This document shows, piece after piece, positions 1-8,093 of a DNA stretch of 37,559 bases. The stretch is from Betaproteobacteria bacterium. GTDB lineage: Bacteria > Pseudomonadota > Gammaproteobacteria > Burkholderiales > Rhodocyclaceae. The stretch's first letter is position 1; each line of letters begins with the position of its first letter. The stretch is from NCBI GenBank assembly GCA_028065725.1, contig JAPTVL010000334.1, forward strand, positions 1-37,559, given 5' to 3'. The notes beneath the pieces were generated by a model. That model was not told the origin of the DNA. It saw only the letters and a list, made by a program, of their open reading frames with translations, and made no database searches. Position numbers and translations under genes: made by a program.

Positions 1-120
1 TGGATCAGCGGCAAAGGTGTCTGAGCCCCGCCCACAAAAAACCAATTAAAAACATCAAAGGCGGGGCGAGTTCTTTGCCGCCCACCCGGCGCGCTTGATT
101 TTCGGGAATTCGGGGCTGTC
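1..120. other. Host DNA left of the prophage
   Basis: This short flank lies outside the left terminus. I see no supportable gene. Removing the prophage and one copy of the duplication joins it to the right flank. That creates an open frame from about position 50 that crosses the junction and stops just after the right-flank inverted repeat, but it has no start codon in the window. The target may therefore be the 3' part of a gene or an intergenic repeat. The stretch is too short to name the host. Confidence 0.75.
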
Positions 121-126
121 GGGGTC
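121..126. repeat. Target-site duplication, left copy (GGGGTC)
   Basis: The six bases immediately before the TG terminus at 127 are GGGGTC. The six bases after the CA terminus at 37450 are the same. Mu itself makes 5-bp duplications. Here the match is 6 bp and the register is fixed by the TG and CA ends. Confidence 0.88.
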
Positions 127-244
127 TGACCGGGAGTGAGATAAATAAACACAGAGGAGTGCGATAAATGGGATTTGGCGGGATCAATCGGGACTTAGAG
201 GAACAGCATCAATAATACGTCGTCCCACAGGGTGAGACAAAAAA
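127..244. promoter_or_regulatory. Left end (attL) with putative transposase-binding sites L1-L3
   Basis: Three related elements point inward: L1 GAGTGAGATAAAT (134-146), L2 GAGTGCGATAAAT (157-169) and L3 GGGTGAGACAAAA (230-242). L1 and L2 differ at one base and lie 23 bp apart, about two helical turns. The right end has an inverted copy of L1 with one mismatch. Mu and its relatives carry several MuA-binding sites at each end, so these are the natural candidates. L3 abuts the stop codon of the gpG gene. Confidence 0.75.
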
Positions 245-790
245 TCAGGGGCGGAATGACTCACCAAGAAAATCCGAACTCAGTCCCAGGATCATGACCT
301 CGTCCTGGCCAGACAGACCCAAAAATTCACGGGCCGGAATATCGCCCCAGGGAATAGGCGCCCCGCTTTTTGTCGACCCAGCGTAGCCCTTCTTCATGCC
401 GAATTGCTGGGCGGCTGCGTACTCGATAGGGCTTCCAACGATCAGCGTGCCAACCTCCTCTATTTTGTAGGCAATCATAGTAGACAGCGCGCCTGACTCC
501 CCGATCAGGGGCTTCTTGCCGCCAAGCCGCTTCGCTCCTTTCTGGGTCAGGCCGCCGCCTTTCTTGCTGAATGAGCCTTTGTACTGTTTGAGATGGCCGA
601 GCAGGGTAATGTCGGAGTTCTCAGCCCAGCGGCTACCGTCCGGCGCCGTCGATGTGGCAAATCGCTGTTTCGTTGAATCCACCAGCAGCTCGCCGATCTG
701 GGCTATCAGTTGCCTTGGGTTTTCCGCCGAGGCTATCAGGCTGGCGAAGGCCTTGCGGGTTTCCTGGTCGGTGATTTCGACTGTGATCAT
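245..790 (-). CDS. G: Phage virion morphogenesis protein (Mu gpG-like)
   Basis: This 181-aa protein resembles the phage virion morphogenesis family that includes Mu gpG, a head-completion or tail-joining protein. Recognisable parts are the N-terminal helix with the LLVDSTKQRF segment, the TAPDGSRWAENS motif (DG.W), a GLTQKGAKRLGGKKPL basic stretch, and the GSPIEYAAAQQFG and IPAREFLGLS motifs near the C-terminus. It is the last gene of the leftward late operon and overlaps gpF in an ATGA. In Mu the next gene would be the protease. Here the gene instead ends about 120 bp from the left prophage end, because the left half is inverted. It acts in the virion. Confidence 0.85.
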   Translation of the reverse strand: MITVEITDQETRKAFASLIASAENPRQLIAQIGELLVDSTKQRFATSTAPDGSRWAENSDITLLGHLKQYKGSFSKKGGGLTQKGAKRLGGKKPLIGESGALSTMIAYKIEEVGTLIVGSPIEYAAAQQFGMKKGYAGSTKSGAPIPWGDIPAREFLGLSGQDEVMILGLSSDFLGESFRP

Positions 791-1524
791 GCGTCGCGCT
801 CAAGATCCCGCTTCAGCATGGTGGCCAACGGCTTGGGCAAATCTGGCAATTTTGCAGAAAGTGCGTTGCGCATATGGTCGACCGTGGTGGCGCCGGGCTG
901 GTAATCCCAGCCCTTGTCGATGCCTTTAGGCCGTCCATCCGGCTCCACACCGTCATCCTGCGCGGGCTCGAAGCGGCCGCCGATCCGCTCGCCAGCGGCG
1001 CGGGAGACGCCCACCACGTAGCACTTGCAGCCCCATCCATTCGGCGGATAGTGGCTGTTCCACCAGGGATCATCGGCGGGCAGGGCCAGCTTGTTCCAGC
1101 TCACGTGCAAGGGTCGGGGGCTGACCACCGAATCTGAATGCCGGTACATCCAGTGTGTGAATCCACCGTCGTTCAGCTGCGCCAGACGGCCGGCTGCGTA
1201 GCTGGTGGCCATGTTGGTGCGGTAAATCGTCCGGGTGCGCCAGTTGTACTCGCCGCGGTAGCTCCAGCCGTGCTTATCCACAATGGCGTCGAAATCCTTG
1301 CGGAAGGCCTGAATGCTCTTGCCCTCTGAAATTGCGCGATCCACCGCGACTGCGAAGTCGGCCAGCAGCTCGGCCTTGGCCGCACCAGCAACCATGAAAC
1401 CCGTGTCGTGCGCGGATTTCCAGACATCGGTCCATTTCTCGGTTGGAATCAAGTTGCCCAGTTTTCCGCGAAAAAACGCGACTTGTTCGGCAAACGGTCG
1501 CTTGAAAACCGCGCTGATTTGCAT
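787..1524 (-). CDS. F: Mu F-like minor head protein (phage head morphogenesis)
   Basis: The protein has 245 aa with the minor-head (SPP1 gp7 / Mu gpF) core. A central helix contains the conserved RTNMATSYAAGRL segment, and a Cys-containing motif HYPPNGWGCKCYV follows. A similar loop is typical of this family. It is shorter than Mu gpF (over 400 aa, from memory), so only the conserved domain is kept. It starts in a TGATG overlap with the portal stop and is followed by gpG with an ATGA overlap. The expected role is as a minor capsid protein near the portal, assisting head assembly and DNA ejection. Confidence 0.87.
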   Translation of the reverse strand: MQISAVFKRPFAEQVAFFRGKLGNLIPTEKWTDVWKSAHDTGFMVAGAAKAELLADFAVAVDRAISEGKSIQAFRKDFDAIVDKHGWSYRGEYNWRTRTIYRTNMATSYAAGRLAQLNDGGFTHWMYRHSDSVVSPRPLHVSWNKLALPADDPWWNSHYPPNGWGCKCYVVGVSRAAGERIGGRFEPAQDDGVEPDGRPKGIDKGWDYQPGATTVDHMRNALSAKLPDLPKPLATMLKRDLERDA

Positions 1525-3092
1525 CAGGCCTCCGACAGCGTGCCGCTCTCGCTGGCCACGTCAAAGCGCCCGGCCAGGTTGGCCGTGGCCATGCCCAGCG
1601 CCATGATCTGCTGCAGCTTGCTGCTGTCCAGCTCCGCGTATGCATCCAGCAGCCAGTCGCGCAGCTGCGCCAGGTTATCGGCCTTGTCCACCATCTCGCG
1701 GATATGGTTGATCAGGTCCTCGATCGCGGGTTGAGCCTGCTCTTCGAGGGCGTTCGCAAGCGCATCCTGGGTTTCCGGTGGGGCCAAGCGCTGCCCTGCA
1801 GGGGTGTATTTCAGCGCCGCCCGAGCAGCCGAAACCGGCGCGGGTGCAGCTGGTGTGGCCAGAACCTCCTCGCCGTCCTTTGCTTCGGGGATGCTGAGCT
1901 TTTCGTGTGCCCACTTGGCGGGAATACGCATGCCGATCCCGGTCAGTTTCGGCAGGCTTTCGGAAAACACGCCCAGATCCTCCACGTCGCGGAAATCGAA
2001 CACCAAGCGCGGGCAGCGGCGGATATCGGAGAGGCCCTTGTTGATCGCCAGGATCGGGTAGATCAGGTCGCGCGTCAGCGTGCCCTGCAGCTGGCGCGCG
2101 TCGGACTTCAGCAAATCCTTGCGCACCTCGTTGTCCACCTCGGCGCCGGCCAGCGATCCCTTGCGCGCGCTGTCATTTCCGATTTGCTGCCCAAGAATAG
2201 CCTTGGAAATCGAGCGTTCCGCCCACTCGATCATTGCAATAAATGGCTCCTGGCTGCCCTTGGCCGCCTCCTGAAACTCGATCAACATGCCATCCGGGAT
2301 GATGCCGGCGGCCGCGTGGCCGATGTTCACGACGGCATTCAGCAGCGTCCGGCGTTCGTCCTGCGTGGATCCGGACGGGTATTTGCCCAGGCGCAGCGGC
2401 AGGCCGTAGATCTCCAGAAACTCGGCCATATCGCGTGCCGCGTAGTTGCGGAACAGGTATGGCCACACCAGCACGCGGAAAAGACCCGAGCGCGCGATAT
2501 AACCCGAGCGTGACTTGTGCTGATGCAGAATCCAGCCGAAGGGGTTGAGCGGCTCGCCGTCCATGTTGTTGCCGCGCAGTCGGATCTGCGATCGCGTTGC
2601 CTGGTCGACCGTAAACCACGACTGCGGGCGATGCTCGATCTTCTCGGGCAACCGTTCGCTTTCGATCCTGCCCCAGGTGATTTCAAGGCCAGAAAACCCG
2701 TGGCCGATCGCGGTCAACGCGTCCAGGACAACATCTTCCAAATCGGCAATCGAATCCAGACGCTCCCTGGCGTAGTCGGCCAGCGCCTTATCTGCCGCGC
2801 TGGCGTTCGGCGGCGGGTCCACGCGCCAGTCGATCGTCAGCAGCGCCCGCTTGCGCTTGCTCATGTCCGCGAAAATCTGGGTGTCGCGCTCCTCCATGTC
2901 CTCGAACAGATCAGACTGCGCGGTCAGGTCGCCCTGCTCGGCGCGGGTCATGATTGCATGTAGCTTTTGCGGCGTGATGCCGCGCGCCGGGTGGTCGGCA
3001 AACTCCTGATACAGGGAGGCCAGCCGCGCCGTCTGTGGCTCCGCCAGCGTCTTGCTCTCGATCGGGTTGCCCCGTGCGTCCAGTATTGCCAT
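1524..3092 (-). CDS. Portal protein, DUF935 family (Mu gp29-like)
   Basis: At 522 aa it matches the Mu gp29 portal family (DUF935) in length and features. These include an N-terminal TARLASLYQEFADHPARGITP segment near residue 20, LFEDMEERDTQIFADMSKRKRALLTIDW around residues 62-90, GFSGLEITW, and ILGQQIGNDSARKGSLAGAEV in the middle. The C-terminal region is helical. The portal forms the dodecameric DNA channel at one head vertex and docks the terminase. A clear ribosome-binding site (GGAGG, 4 bases upstream) supports the start. It sits in the Mu order: large terminase, portal, gpF. Confidence 0.92.
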   Translation of the reverse strand: MAILDARGNPIESKTLAEPQTARLASLYQEFADHPARGITPQKLHAIMTRAEQGDLTAQSDLFEDMEERDTQIFADMSKRKRALLTIDWRVDPPPNASAADKALADYARERLDSIADLEDVVLDALTAIGHGFSGLEITWGRIESERLPEKIEHRPQSWFTVDQATRSQIRLRGNNMDGEPLNPFGWILHQHKSRSGYIARSGLFRVLVWPYLFRNYAARDMAEFLEIYGLPLRLGKYPSGSTQDERRTLLNAVVNIGHAAAGIIPDGMLIEFQEAAKGSQEPFIAMIEWAERSISKAILGQQIGNDSARKGSLAGAEVDNEVRKDLLKSDARQLQGTLTRDLIYPILAINKGLSDIRRCPRLVFDFRDVEDLGVFSESLPKLTGIGMRIPAKWAHEKLSIPEAKDGEEVLATPAAPAPVSAARAALKYTPAGQRLAPPETQDALANALEEQAQPAIEDLINHIREMVDKADNLAQLRDWLLDAYAELDSSKLQQIMALGMATANLAGRFDVASESGTLSEA

Positions 3093-3100
3093 ATCGCCTC

Positions 3101-4768
3101 CTACCAGCCTGCTTTCGCGTGGACGGGCATATCATCGTTCGCATCGCTGTCCCAGCGGTTGGATTTCGCGGGGGCGGCAGTGTATTCGATCATCGTAAAT
3201 TGCGAGCGCGCCGCCCCGTGCATAAGCACTCCAGCCACCGCGCCGTCGCCGTGGCGCTGGCCGCCGTCGCTGCCCTTGTCGTGGCCGTCGTCGATCCCGG
3301 GAACGCCTTTTTTCAACACCACGCGGCGGTGATCAGCGATCCAGTCCTCGCCTGGCGGCGCCACAAAGGTCTTATCTTCGTAGGCCGCCTTATAGGGCGG
3401 GAAATACTCGCCATACCAGGCAGCCGTCAGCATCACCATCACCACCCGGCTGGCGCCGTATCGCTGCAGCGCCGCTTCGGCATGGCTCTGGCCGTTGCCG
3501 CGCGAGTCAAACCACGCCTGCTGCAGTAGCGGCAGCCGATCCAGAATGAAGAACATCACCAGCTGCTGCACGTCGAACGGGATATTGCGCAGCTCCACCA
3601 CAAACGGCGGCCGCCACTTCGTGCCCCCGTTGTTCTGGCCAGGCACCATCACCGACAGGTCGCCAGAACGTCCAAAGTCCTGCCCATAGGCTGTTCGTCT
3701 GTCCTTCGGCATAGCGTCAAGCAGCGGCTTCAGCACCTCGTCGCACCACTGCGAGGCCTCGCGCAAGCGGTTCGGGTTCGTCACCCAGTCCGCTTCCTTC
3801 TGCCAGCGCACGATCGGGATCGAATCGTCCTGGCATTGCTCGATCAGCATCCGGCTGAAATACGCCCCGCTGCCTTTCTTCGGGATCACGCTCAGCTCTT
3901 CGTCGGCGTCGGCCTGATCCGGGTAGTCCGCATAGGCGGCCGCGCGATACTCGACCTCACCCTCTGCCGTCCATTCGATCCCGCGCACCAGGCACACCCG
4001 GCAATAGAAGCCCTCGCGCAGCGCATCGTCGAACGTTTCTTTGTGCAGCGACCAGTTCAGCTTGCCCGCTCGAATATCGCGGATCCACAGGTTGAACTGG
4101 TTGTCGTCTCCGTTGTGCGTGCTGGTGATCGAGATCCGGCCGCCCCACAGCCGGAACGCCAGCGCCGCCTTCACCACCTCCTGCAGGTTTGGGTGAAATG
4201 CCGCCTCATCGATGCGCGCGTGGCCCTGGCGGCCACGCCAGTTATGCGGATTGCTCGACAGCGCCTCGTACACATGGCCCGATCCGAACACCACCTTGTA
4301 CGTCGTGATGTCCTTCTTCTCGTTCCGCAGCACCGCCCCTGAAGAGTCCGTCACCACCACGCTTTCCCGGTGCCGGCGCACGGAAATCTCCGACACCGCG
4401 AACCCGTAGGCCCGCGCAAACGTGGCCACGTCGCCGATGTTTTCGGCCGCCATGCCCAGGTTGTAGCCCATGTAGAACTGGTCCATCCCCTTGGTGCCGG
4501 GCCGCGACGCCTCCAGCGCGCCCTCGGCCGCATGGCAGCCCCACGAAAAGCCGATCCGGCGCGACTTCTCCCCGATCCGTACCGTGGCGGTGTCGGCGTG
4601 CCAGCGCGCCTGATACGGCAGCAGCACCATCGGAATTTGATCTGGCGTCAGCATTCGCATCCCGCGCGAGCGCTGCTTTTCCTCCACCAGTTCGAGCAAA
4701 TCCCGCTCCTCGGTCTGAGAGAGCGGGACGGCCTGCTCCGAAACCTCGACGTTCAGGTTCTCATCCAC
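3101..4768 (-). CDS. Terminase large subunit (Mu gp28-like)
   Basis: This is the ATP-driven DNA packaging motor and nuclease. An ATPase A-like segment GEKSRRIGFSW lies near residues 66-76 and a Walker B-like ARIDEA near 184-189. The nuclease region begins with YGQDFGRSGDLSV, with its acidic residue in an RNase H-like fold. The C-terminus carries DDGHDKGSDGGQRHGDGAVA. Length is about 555 aa, like Mu gp28. I chose the GTG at 4768 because GAGG lies 9 bases upstream and it overlaps the small-terminase stop. A further in-frame GTG at 4801 has no ribosome-binding site. Confidence 0.9.
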   Translation of the reverse strand: MDENLNVEVSEQAVPLSQTEERDLLELVEEKQRSRGMRMLTPDQIPMVLLPYQARWHADTATVRIGEKSRRIGFSWGCHAAEGALEASRPGTKGMDQFYMGYNLGMAAENIGDVATFARAYGFAVSEISVRRHRESVVVTDSSGAVLRNEKKDITTYKVVFGSGHVYEALSSNPHNWRGRQGHARIDEAAFHPNLQEVVKAALAFRLWGGRISITSTHNGDDNQFNLWIRDIRAGKLNWSLHKETFDDALREGFYCRVCLVRGIEWTAEGEVEYRAAAYADYPDQADADEELSVIPKKGSGAYFSRMLIEQCQDDSIPIVRWQKEADWVTNPNRLREASQWCDEVLKPLLDAMPKDRRTAYGQDFGRSGDLSVMVPGQNNGGTKWRPPFVVELRNIPFDVQQLVMFFILDRLPLLQQAWFDSRGNGQSHAEAALQRYGASRVVMVMLTAAWYGEYFPPYKAAYEDKTFVAPPGEDWIADHRRVVLKKGVPGIDDGHDKGSDGGQRHGDGAVAGVLMHGAARSQFTMIEYTAAPAKSNRWDSDANDDMPVHAKAGW

Positions 4769-5321
4769 CTGCGGCAACCTCAACGCCCAGGAACTTCGCA
4801 CGGATCAGTGCCCATTGATCGTCGGTCAACCCGGCCTGGGCAACCACCTTTTCAGCTTCGTTTGTGGCGGCCTTTAGCACGTCAGCCCGCACCTTCGCCT
4901 GATACTCCTTCAGGTTCACGCTCGCCCGCGACAGCGTAGCAATGTTCTTTGCCGCCGAAGACAGCAGCTTCACCCGCTCAGCCGCGTCGATCTCCTCGTC
5001 AGCCGCTTCCTGCAGGTTCACGATCGTCTCGAACAGCTCCGTCTGCACCAGCGCGATCACCGCCTCGCTGCGGGCGTCCTGGTCGTCCGATGCACCCTCG
5101 GTCAGCATGCGCGCCGCTTCCGTACTGGCCTTGATCGCCGCTAGGCGGCGCTCGAACTTCTGGCCATAGCGGTGGATGGCGCTCTTGCTGATCTGGTATC
5201 CGCGCTGCTTCAGCTCGGCCTCCAGCGCCTCATACGCCGAAAAATTGCCCTTGATCAAGCTGCGGTCCAGCCAGGTGCGCACATCATCCGGCAGGGTGGA
5301 CACGGCCTCACGTTTGGGCAT
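4761..5321 (-). CDS. Small terminase / DUF3486 family (Mu gp27-like)
   Basis: The 186-aa protein has the DUF3486 pattern. It opens MPKREAVSTLPDDVRTWLDR. A helix-turn-helix region follows (FSAYEALEAELKQRGYQISKSAIHRYGQKFERR, about residues 27-59), and then a long helical part. In Mu this gene lies directly before the large terminase, and here too the two overlap by a few bases. The expected function is recognition of the pac site and delivery of DNA to the large terminase. Because the left half of this phage is inverted, the position of pac cannot be assumed from Mu. Confidence 0.88.
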   Translation of the reverse strand: MPKREAVSTLPDDVRTWLDRSLIKGNFSAYEALEAELKQRGYQISKSAIHRYGQKFERRLAAIKASTEAARMLTEGASDDQDARSEAVIALVQTELFETIVNLQEAADEEIDAAERVKLLSSAAKNIATLSRASVNLKEYQAKVRADVLKAATNEAEKVVAQAGLTDDQWALIRAKFLGVEVAAGG

Positions 5322-5327
5322 GGCGGC

Positions 5328-5633
5328 TCACCAGTATTTCACCGGGCGGCCGATGCCCGGATCGCAGTCGACCGTGTATTCGGTGACGTCGACGCCGTAT
5401 CGCGTGAGGTCGGAAAACCAGCGGCCGGACGGCTCCTTGCGCAGATCAACCAGCTCGCGGTCGGCCAGGTAATCCATCTCGCGGCGCACCTCCAGCGCGC
5501 TGGCGTCGGGGAACATGCCCTGCATCGCAGCCAGCACCAGCTCCTCGTAGGCGCCGATGGGCCGCGCGTTGTTCAGCACCAGCAGAATGTTCCAGCGCAT
5601 CGTCTCGCGGCGGATTTTATTCGGATCGATCAT
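5328..5633 (-). CDS. VpaChn25_0724-like phage protein (Mu gp26 position)
   Basis: This 101-aa protein resembles the small winged-helix-like family found before the small terminase in many Mu-like phages. It has an N-terminal RRETMRWNILLVLNNARPIGAYEEL helix pair. A putative recognition segment ASALEVRREMDYLADRELVDL follows, then a short beta wing (RKEPSGRWFSDLTRYGVDVTEYT). The biochemical role is unknown to me. The stop is 6 bp before the small-terminase start, and the N-terminus overlaps the upstream gene by 17 bp. Confidence 0.75.
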   Translation of the reverse strand: MIDPNKIRRETMRWNILLVLNNARPIGAYEELVLAAMQGMFPDASALEVRREMDYLADRELVDLRKEPSGRWFSDLTRYGVDVTEYTVDCDPGIGRPVKYW

Positions 5634-6006
5634 GTCTCACGCCTTTCAGTTGCAGGTTCTGCAGATGCAGCGCCAGCGCATCGAGTTTCGCCTCGATCAC
5701 GCTCTGGTTGCGAATAAAGTCTTCGCGCCGCACGTATTCCAGAGGCAGATCGCCGCGGAACTTCAAAAAATCGCGCTCCAAATTTCGCCAGGCATCCGAT
5801 CCTTTTTTCTGGTCCTCCATCAGCGCGCGAAACCTATTGTCCCAGTGCACCGTGTTTTGCTCACGCGCCTGCTCCATGCCGTCGAACCGCGTATCCAGAC
5901 GCTTGTCAATCTGCCCCAGAAGCAGGCGACCGGCGGTCCAAATCACCGAAACGAACATCGCCAGCAGCAGCACCAGGTGCCATATTTCTAGTTGTACAAA
6001 GCTCAT
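5617..6006 (-). CDS. DUF2730-like membrane-anchored coiled-coil protein (Mu gp25-like)
   Basis: The 129-aa product has one N-terminal membrane segment (about residues 6-27, LEIWHLVLLLAMFVSVIWTAG). The rest is a charged, mostly helical tail, likely a coiled coil. The position and architecture match DUF2730 proteins of Mu-like phages. I chose the ATG at 6006 because it forms an ATGA with the stop of the upstream zinc-ribbon gene. The function is unknown. As a small N-anchored coiled-coil protein in a lysis-proximal cluster, it could be considered for a spanin-like role, but nothing in the sequence proves this. Confidence 0.75.
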   Translation of the reverse strand: MSFVQLEIWHLVLLLAMFVSVIWTAGRLLLGQIDKRLDTRFDGMEQAREQNTVHWDNRFRALMEDQKKGSDAWRNLERDFLKFRGDLPLEYVRREDFIRNQSVIEAKLDALALHLQNLQLKGVRHDRSE

Positions 6007-6221
6007 CTCTGCCCCGTTATCCGCCTCATGCGCTCTTGTTTCTCGTAAAAATCGCGGCACTCCTCGCCGCAGAAAAGTTGGCCTTTCGGCAGCGGCTTGA
6101 AACAGCCGGGGTCAAGGCAATATCCCGTGGCCTTGAGACCGGGCGTAGCGCGCTGCTTCGCCACGCAGGCCTCGCGCTCGGCTTCGTCCAGTTGCTGCGC
6201 GCGGTCATAGACGTCGGTCAT
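6003..6221 (-). CDS. Small zinc-ribbon protein, unknown function
   Basis: This 72-aa protein has an N-terminal acidic helix (MTDVYDRAQQLDEAEREACV) and a four-cysteine cluster C-x4-C-x10-C-x3-C (YCLDPGC...FCGEEC) that should bind zinc. A basic tail follows. It recalls small DksA/TraR-like phage proteins, but I cannot assign it to that family firmly. ATGA overlaps join it to the thermonuclease gene upstream and the gp25-like gene downstream, so it is translated as part of the late lysis/packaging operon. Confidence 0.8.
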   Translation of the reverse strand: MTDVYDRAQQLDEAEREACVAKQRATPGLKATGYCLDPGCFKPLPKGQLFCGEECRDFYEKQERMRRITGQR

Positions 6222-6736
6222 TGCTGGCGCTTGCCTTTGCGGTAAGCCCACGGCGGCGTTGGCTCGGCGTCCGCCCACAACCCGATGCCGGATTCGCGCG
6301 CGGCGCGTTCGGCGGTGGCGATGGCAGGATCTTTGAGATAGGCGGTATACGCCCAAGCCAGGCCGTTGCTCACCTGGTAGAGACTGGCGTCTACGCCACC
6401 GCACCGCACGCGGGCGATGGTACGGCCGTAGCGGTCGGTGGTGGCTGGCGTCACCTCGGCATCGGCGTTAAAGCACAAGTCCGACAGCGACTGTTTTGCG
6501 CGCTTGCCAAAGGCCTGTTTTTTCTCGGGCGCGTCGATCTCGGCCAAGCGGATCTTGTGCTGCGTGTTGTCGGCCAGCACCGTGAGTGTGTCGCCGTCCG
6601 CAACGCCGACCACCTTGCCGGTGAAGGGCGGCGAGGCGGCATCGGCTGGCAGGGCCGCGAGCAACGCCACAACTGCCAACCCACCCACGATATACCACAG
6701 CAGCGTGGCCGTTACCCATTTTTGCCAGACTCTCAT
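6218..6736 (-). CDS. Membrane-anchored thermonuclease (SNase family)
   Basis: The 172-aa protein is a staphylococcal-nuclease homologue. A hydrophobic N-terminal segment (about residues 8-30) ending in PADAASP is either a signal peptide or a membrane anchor. The active-site set is intact: DGDT with D47/D49, R63 in KIRL, D68-A-P-E71, and R105 in DRYGRT. These correspond to D21, R35, D40, E43 and R87 of the classical enzyme. It should cut DNA or RNA outside the cytoplasm in a calcium-dependent way. I chose the ATG at 6736, which forms ATGA with the upstream stop. It is not a Mu core gene and looks like cargo in the late operon. Confidence 0.88.
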   Translation of the reverse strand: MRVWQKWVTATLLWYIVGGLAVVALLAALPADAASPPFTGKVVGVADGDTLTVLADNTQHKIRLAEIDAPEKKQAFGKRAKQSLSDLCFNADAEVTPATTDRYGRTIARVRCGGVDASLYQVSNGLAWAYTAYLKDPAIATAERAARESGIGLWADAEPTPPWAYRKGKRQQ

Positions 6737-7347
6737 ACCCTCTCCATGTGGCGCCGCACCAGCCACGGCGCGAAACGCGGCAGGATGTGCGGCTCAAAAT
6801 ATTCCAGGTGGCCGCAGATTTGCGGCAGGCCGGCGTGGTTGGCCACGTCGATGTTGCACATTCCCTGGCGGATGCCGTCGGCGTTGGTGCAGCCGTCGTG
6901 GCCCATACTGCCCCAGGCGTGGCGAATGAACAGCCGCGCGACCCACACCACGTGATCACAGCGATTGTGGTACACGTCCGTCCACGTTGCCCCAGGCAAT
7001 ACCTTGTCCGCGTCCAGCGCCGGCGCGATCAGGCTCACCTTCAGGCAGCGCATCCCGTGCGTATGCATCGCCATCCAGGCGATTGCCGCGCCGTTGCTGT
7101 GGCATACCAGGTGATCGTCGGGCCGCACCAGCGCGGCCAAGCGGCGGGCGATGCCGGGGTTGCGGAAATAGGTCTGGATCGCGCTCACGAATCCGTATTC
7201 GAACACCACCACCTCGAAACCTGCGGCCTCGAAAAACGGCTGCAGCTGGCGGATGTGGCTGGTGCCTTCCTTCGCATATATCCCGTGGATCAGCACCACG
7301 CGCGGGCGGCTGGCAACGGCATCATTCAGGGCTTGTATAAGCGCCAT
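6733..7347 (-). CDS. Alpha/beta hydrolase (lipase/esterase-like)
   Basis: The 204-aa protein carries alpha/beta-hydrolase hallmarks: an oxyanion-type HGIYAKEG near residue 21, and the nucleophile elbow VCHSNGAA with Ser84. A late Asp/His-rich part (YHNRCDHVVW, GHLEYFEPHI) can supply the other two triad residues. No signal peptide is visible. The start at 7347 makes a TGATG junction with the upstream gene. Its position between lysozyme and thermonuclease suggests expression at lysis time. The substrate is unknown; a lipid, peptidoglycan-linked ester or host metabolite are all possible. Confidence 0.8.
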   Translation of the reverse strand: MALIQALNDAVASRPRVVLIHGIYAKEGTSHIRQLQPFFEAAGFEVVVFEYGFVSAIQTYFRNPGIARRLAALVRPDDHLVCHSNGAAIAWMAMHTHGMRCLKVSLIAPALDADKVLPGATWTDVYHNRCDHVVWVARLFIRHAWGSMGHDGCTNADGIRQGMCNIDVANHAGLPQICGHLEYFEPHILPRFAPWLVRRHMERV

Positions 7348-7565
7348 CAGCAGGTCACCAGGTAGTCGCACTTCAATTCGATGCCGGCGGCGGCCGCTTC
7401 AGCCTTTGCCTTGTTGACGAACATTTCCACATGGCTGCGCACCAGCTGCGTGGCGGCGTCCATGTTCTCGGCCAGCGTCACTTCCTTTGTGAAGCGCGCG
7501 TTGATGTGCATGGACACCTTCCAGGGTGGGGTCGAATCGGCTGCGAGCTGGGCGATGTCAGGCAT
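7347..7565 (-). CDS. Hypothetical protein after lysozyme
   Basis: This 72-aa protein I do not recognise. It has a beta-like stretch KVSMHINARFTKEVTL, a helix AENMDAATQLVRSHVEMFVNKAKAEAAAA and a short strand ELKCDYLV, giving a compact alpha/beta pattern without membrane segments. It overlaps the lysozyme gene by 8 bp and ends in a TGATG with the hydrolase. It is therefore clearly in the lysis cluster, but it does not look like a holin. Confidence 0.65.
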   Translation of the reverse strand: MPDIAQLAADSTPPWKVSMHINARFTKEVTLAENMDAATQLVRSHVEMFVNKAKAEAAAAGIELKCDYLVTC

Positions 7566-8040
7566 ATTCGCCTCGCTCGAAAATCGCCCAATCCATGCGG
7601 CGGCGGTTCACCAGGCCGGCTGACTTTTGCTTGACCTTGTTGCCGGCCGCGTCGGTGACGGTGATGTACACCCAGCGGTCGAACTGCGCCGCAGCGCCGG
7701 CGAAGTCGCCCATCCGCAGCAACTTCAGCAGGGTGGACTGCTCAAGCCCGCGCAGGCCGACGTTGAAGGCGAAGCTCACCACGCCATCGAACTGGTGCTG
7801 GCTGAGCGGCACCTTGAAATTGCGGTTCACCCCGTCGAGGTAAACCGCGAACGGCCCCACGTCGGCTAGCAGCAGCGCTTCGGCCTGGTCGCGGGTGATG
7901 AGCTTGAGGGTGTCGAGTTCGTGCGAGCGGATCAGGTGGCCGTAGCCAATCGTCCATTTGCCCGCCTGGTCGCGGTAGCGCCGCAGGCGCAAGCTTTCGC
8001 GGCGCTTGAGGTAGTCGATGAGGGCTTGAGATGCACGCAT
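7558..8040 (-). CDS. Endolysin, lysozyme of glycoside hydrolase family 24
   Basis: The 160-aa muramidase carries the catalytic triad of T4/P21-type lysozymes: E15, D24 and T30 in the pattern E-x8-D-x5-T, followed by GYGH. GQ/SxHQFDGVVSFAFNVG (residues 97-115) is the usual second conserved block. There is no signal or SAR-type N-terminal helix, so export should need a holin. The start codon lacks a clear ribosome-binding site. It is the first gene of the leftward late operon. The leader carries a motif shared with the protease leader, at the same distance from the start codon. Confidence 0.93.
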   Translation of the reverse strand: MRASQALIDYLKRRESLRLRRYRDQAGKWTIGYGHLIRSHELDTLKLITRDQAEALLLADVGPFAVYLDGVNRNFKVPLSQHQFDGVVSFAFNVGLRGLEQSTLLKLLRMGDFAGAAAQFDRWVYITVTDAAGNKVKQKSAGLVNRRRMDWAIFERGEYA

Positions 8041-8042
8041 GA

Positions 8043-8055
8043 GGCCAGTGTGGCC
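8043..8055. repeat. Short inverted repeat in the lysozyme leader
   Basis: GGCCA-GTG-TGGCC forms a 5-bp dyad a few bases before the lysozyme start codon, followed on the plus strand by an alternating CG run (8057-8064). It could be a weak hairpin that limits translation before lysis. I do not see stronger support. Confidence 0.35.
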
Positions 8056-8069
8056 ACGCGCGCGCGAGA

Positions 8070-8092
8070 GGTCTTTTAGCGGGGATTAAATT
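8070..8092 (-). promoter_or_regulatory. Putative late-promoter motif upstream of lysozyme (Plys equivalent)
   Basis: On the minus strand this 23-bp element matches the element at 21328-21350 in 18 of 23 positions. Both contain TTA-N8-TAA and end in TAAAAGACC. Both lie exactly 29 nt before their start codons. Mu has C-activated late promoters at precisely these two genes (Plys and PI). The element starts 2 bp beyond the mor stop codon. I see no good -35 hexamer, as expected for an activator-dependent promoter. Confidence 0.65.
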
Positions 8093-8093
8093 G

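Noticed and set aside
3420..3450. Run of His codons (HHHHHP) in a plus-strand frame
   Set aside because: It comes from the antisense of the terminase segment VVMVMLTAA and is not a real histidine-rich protein.
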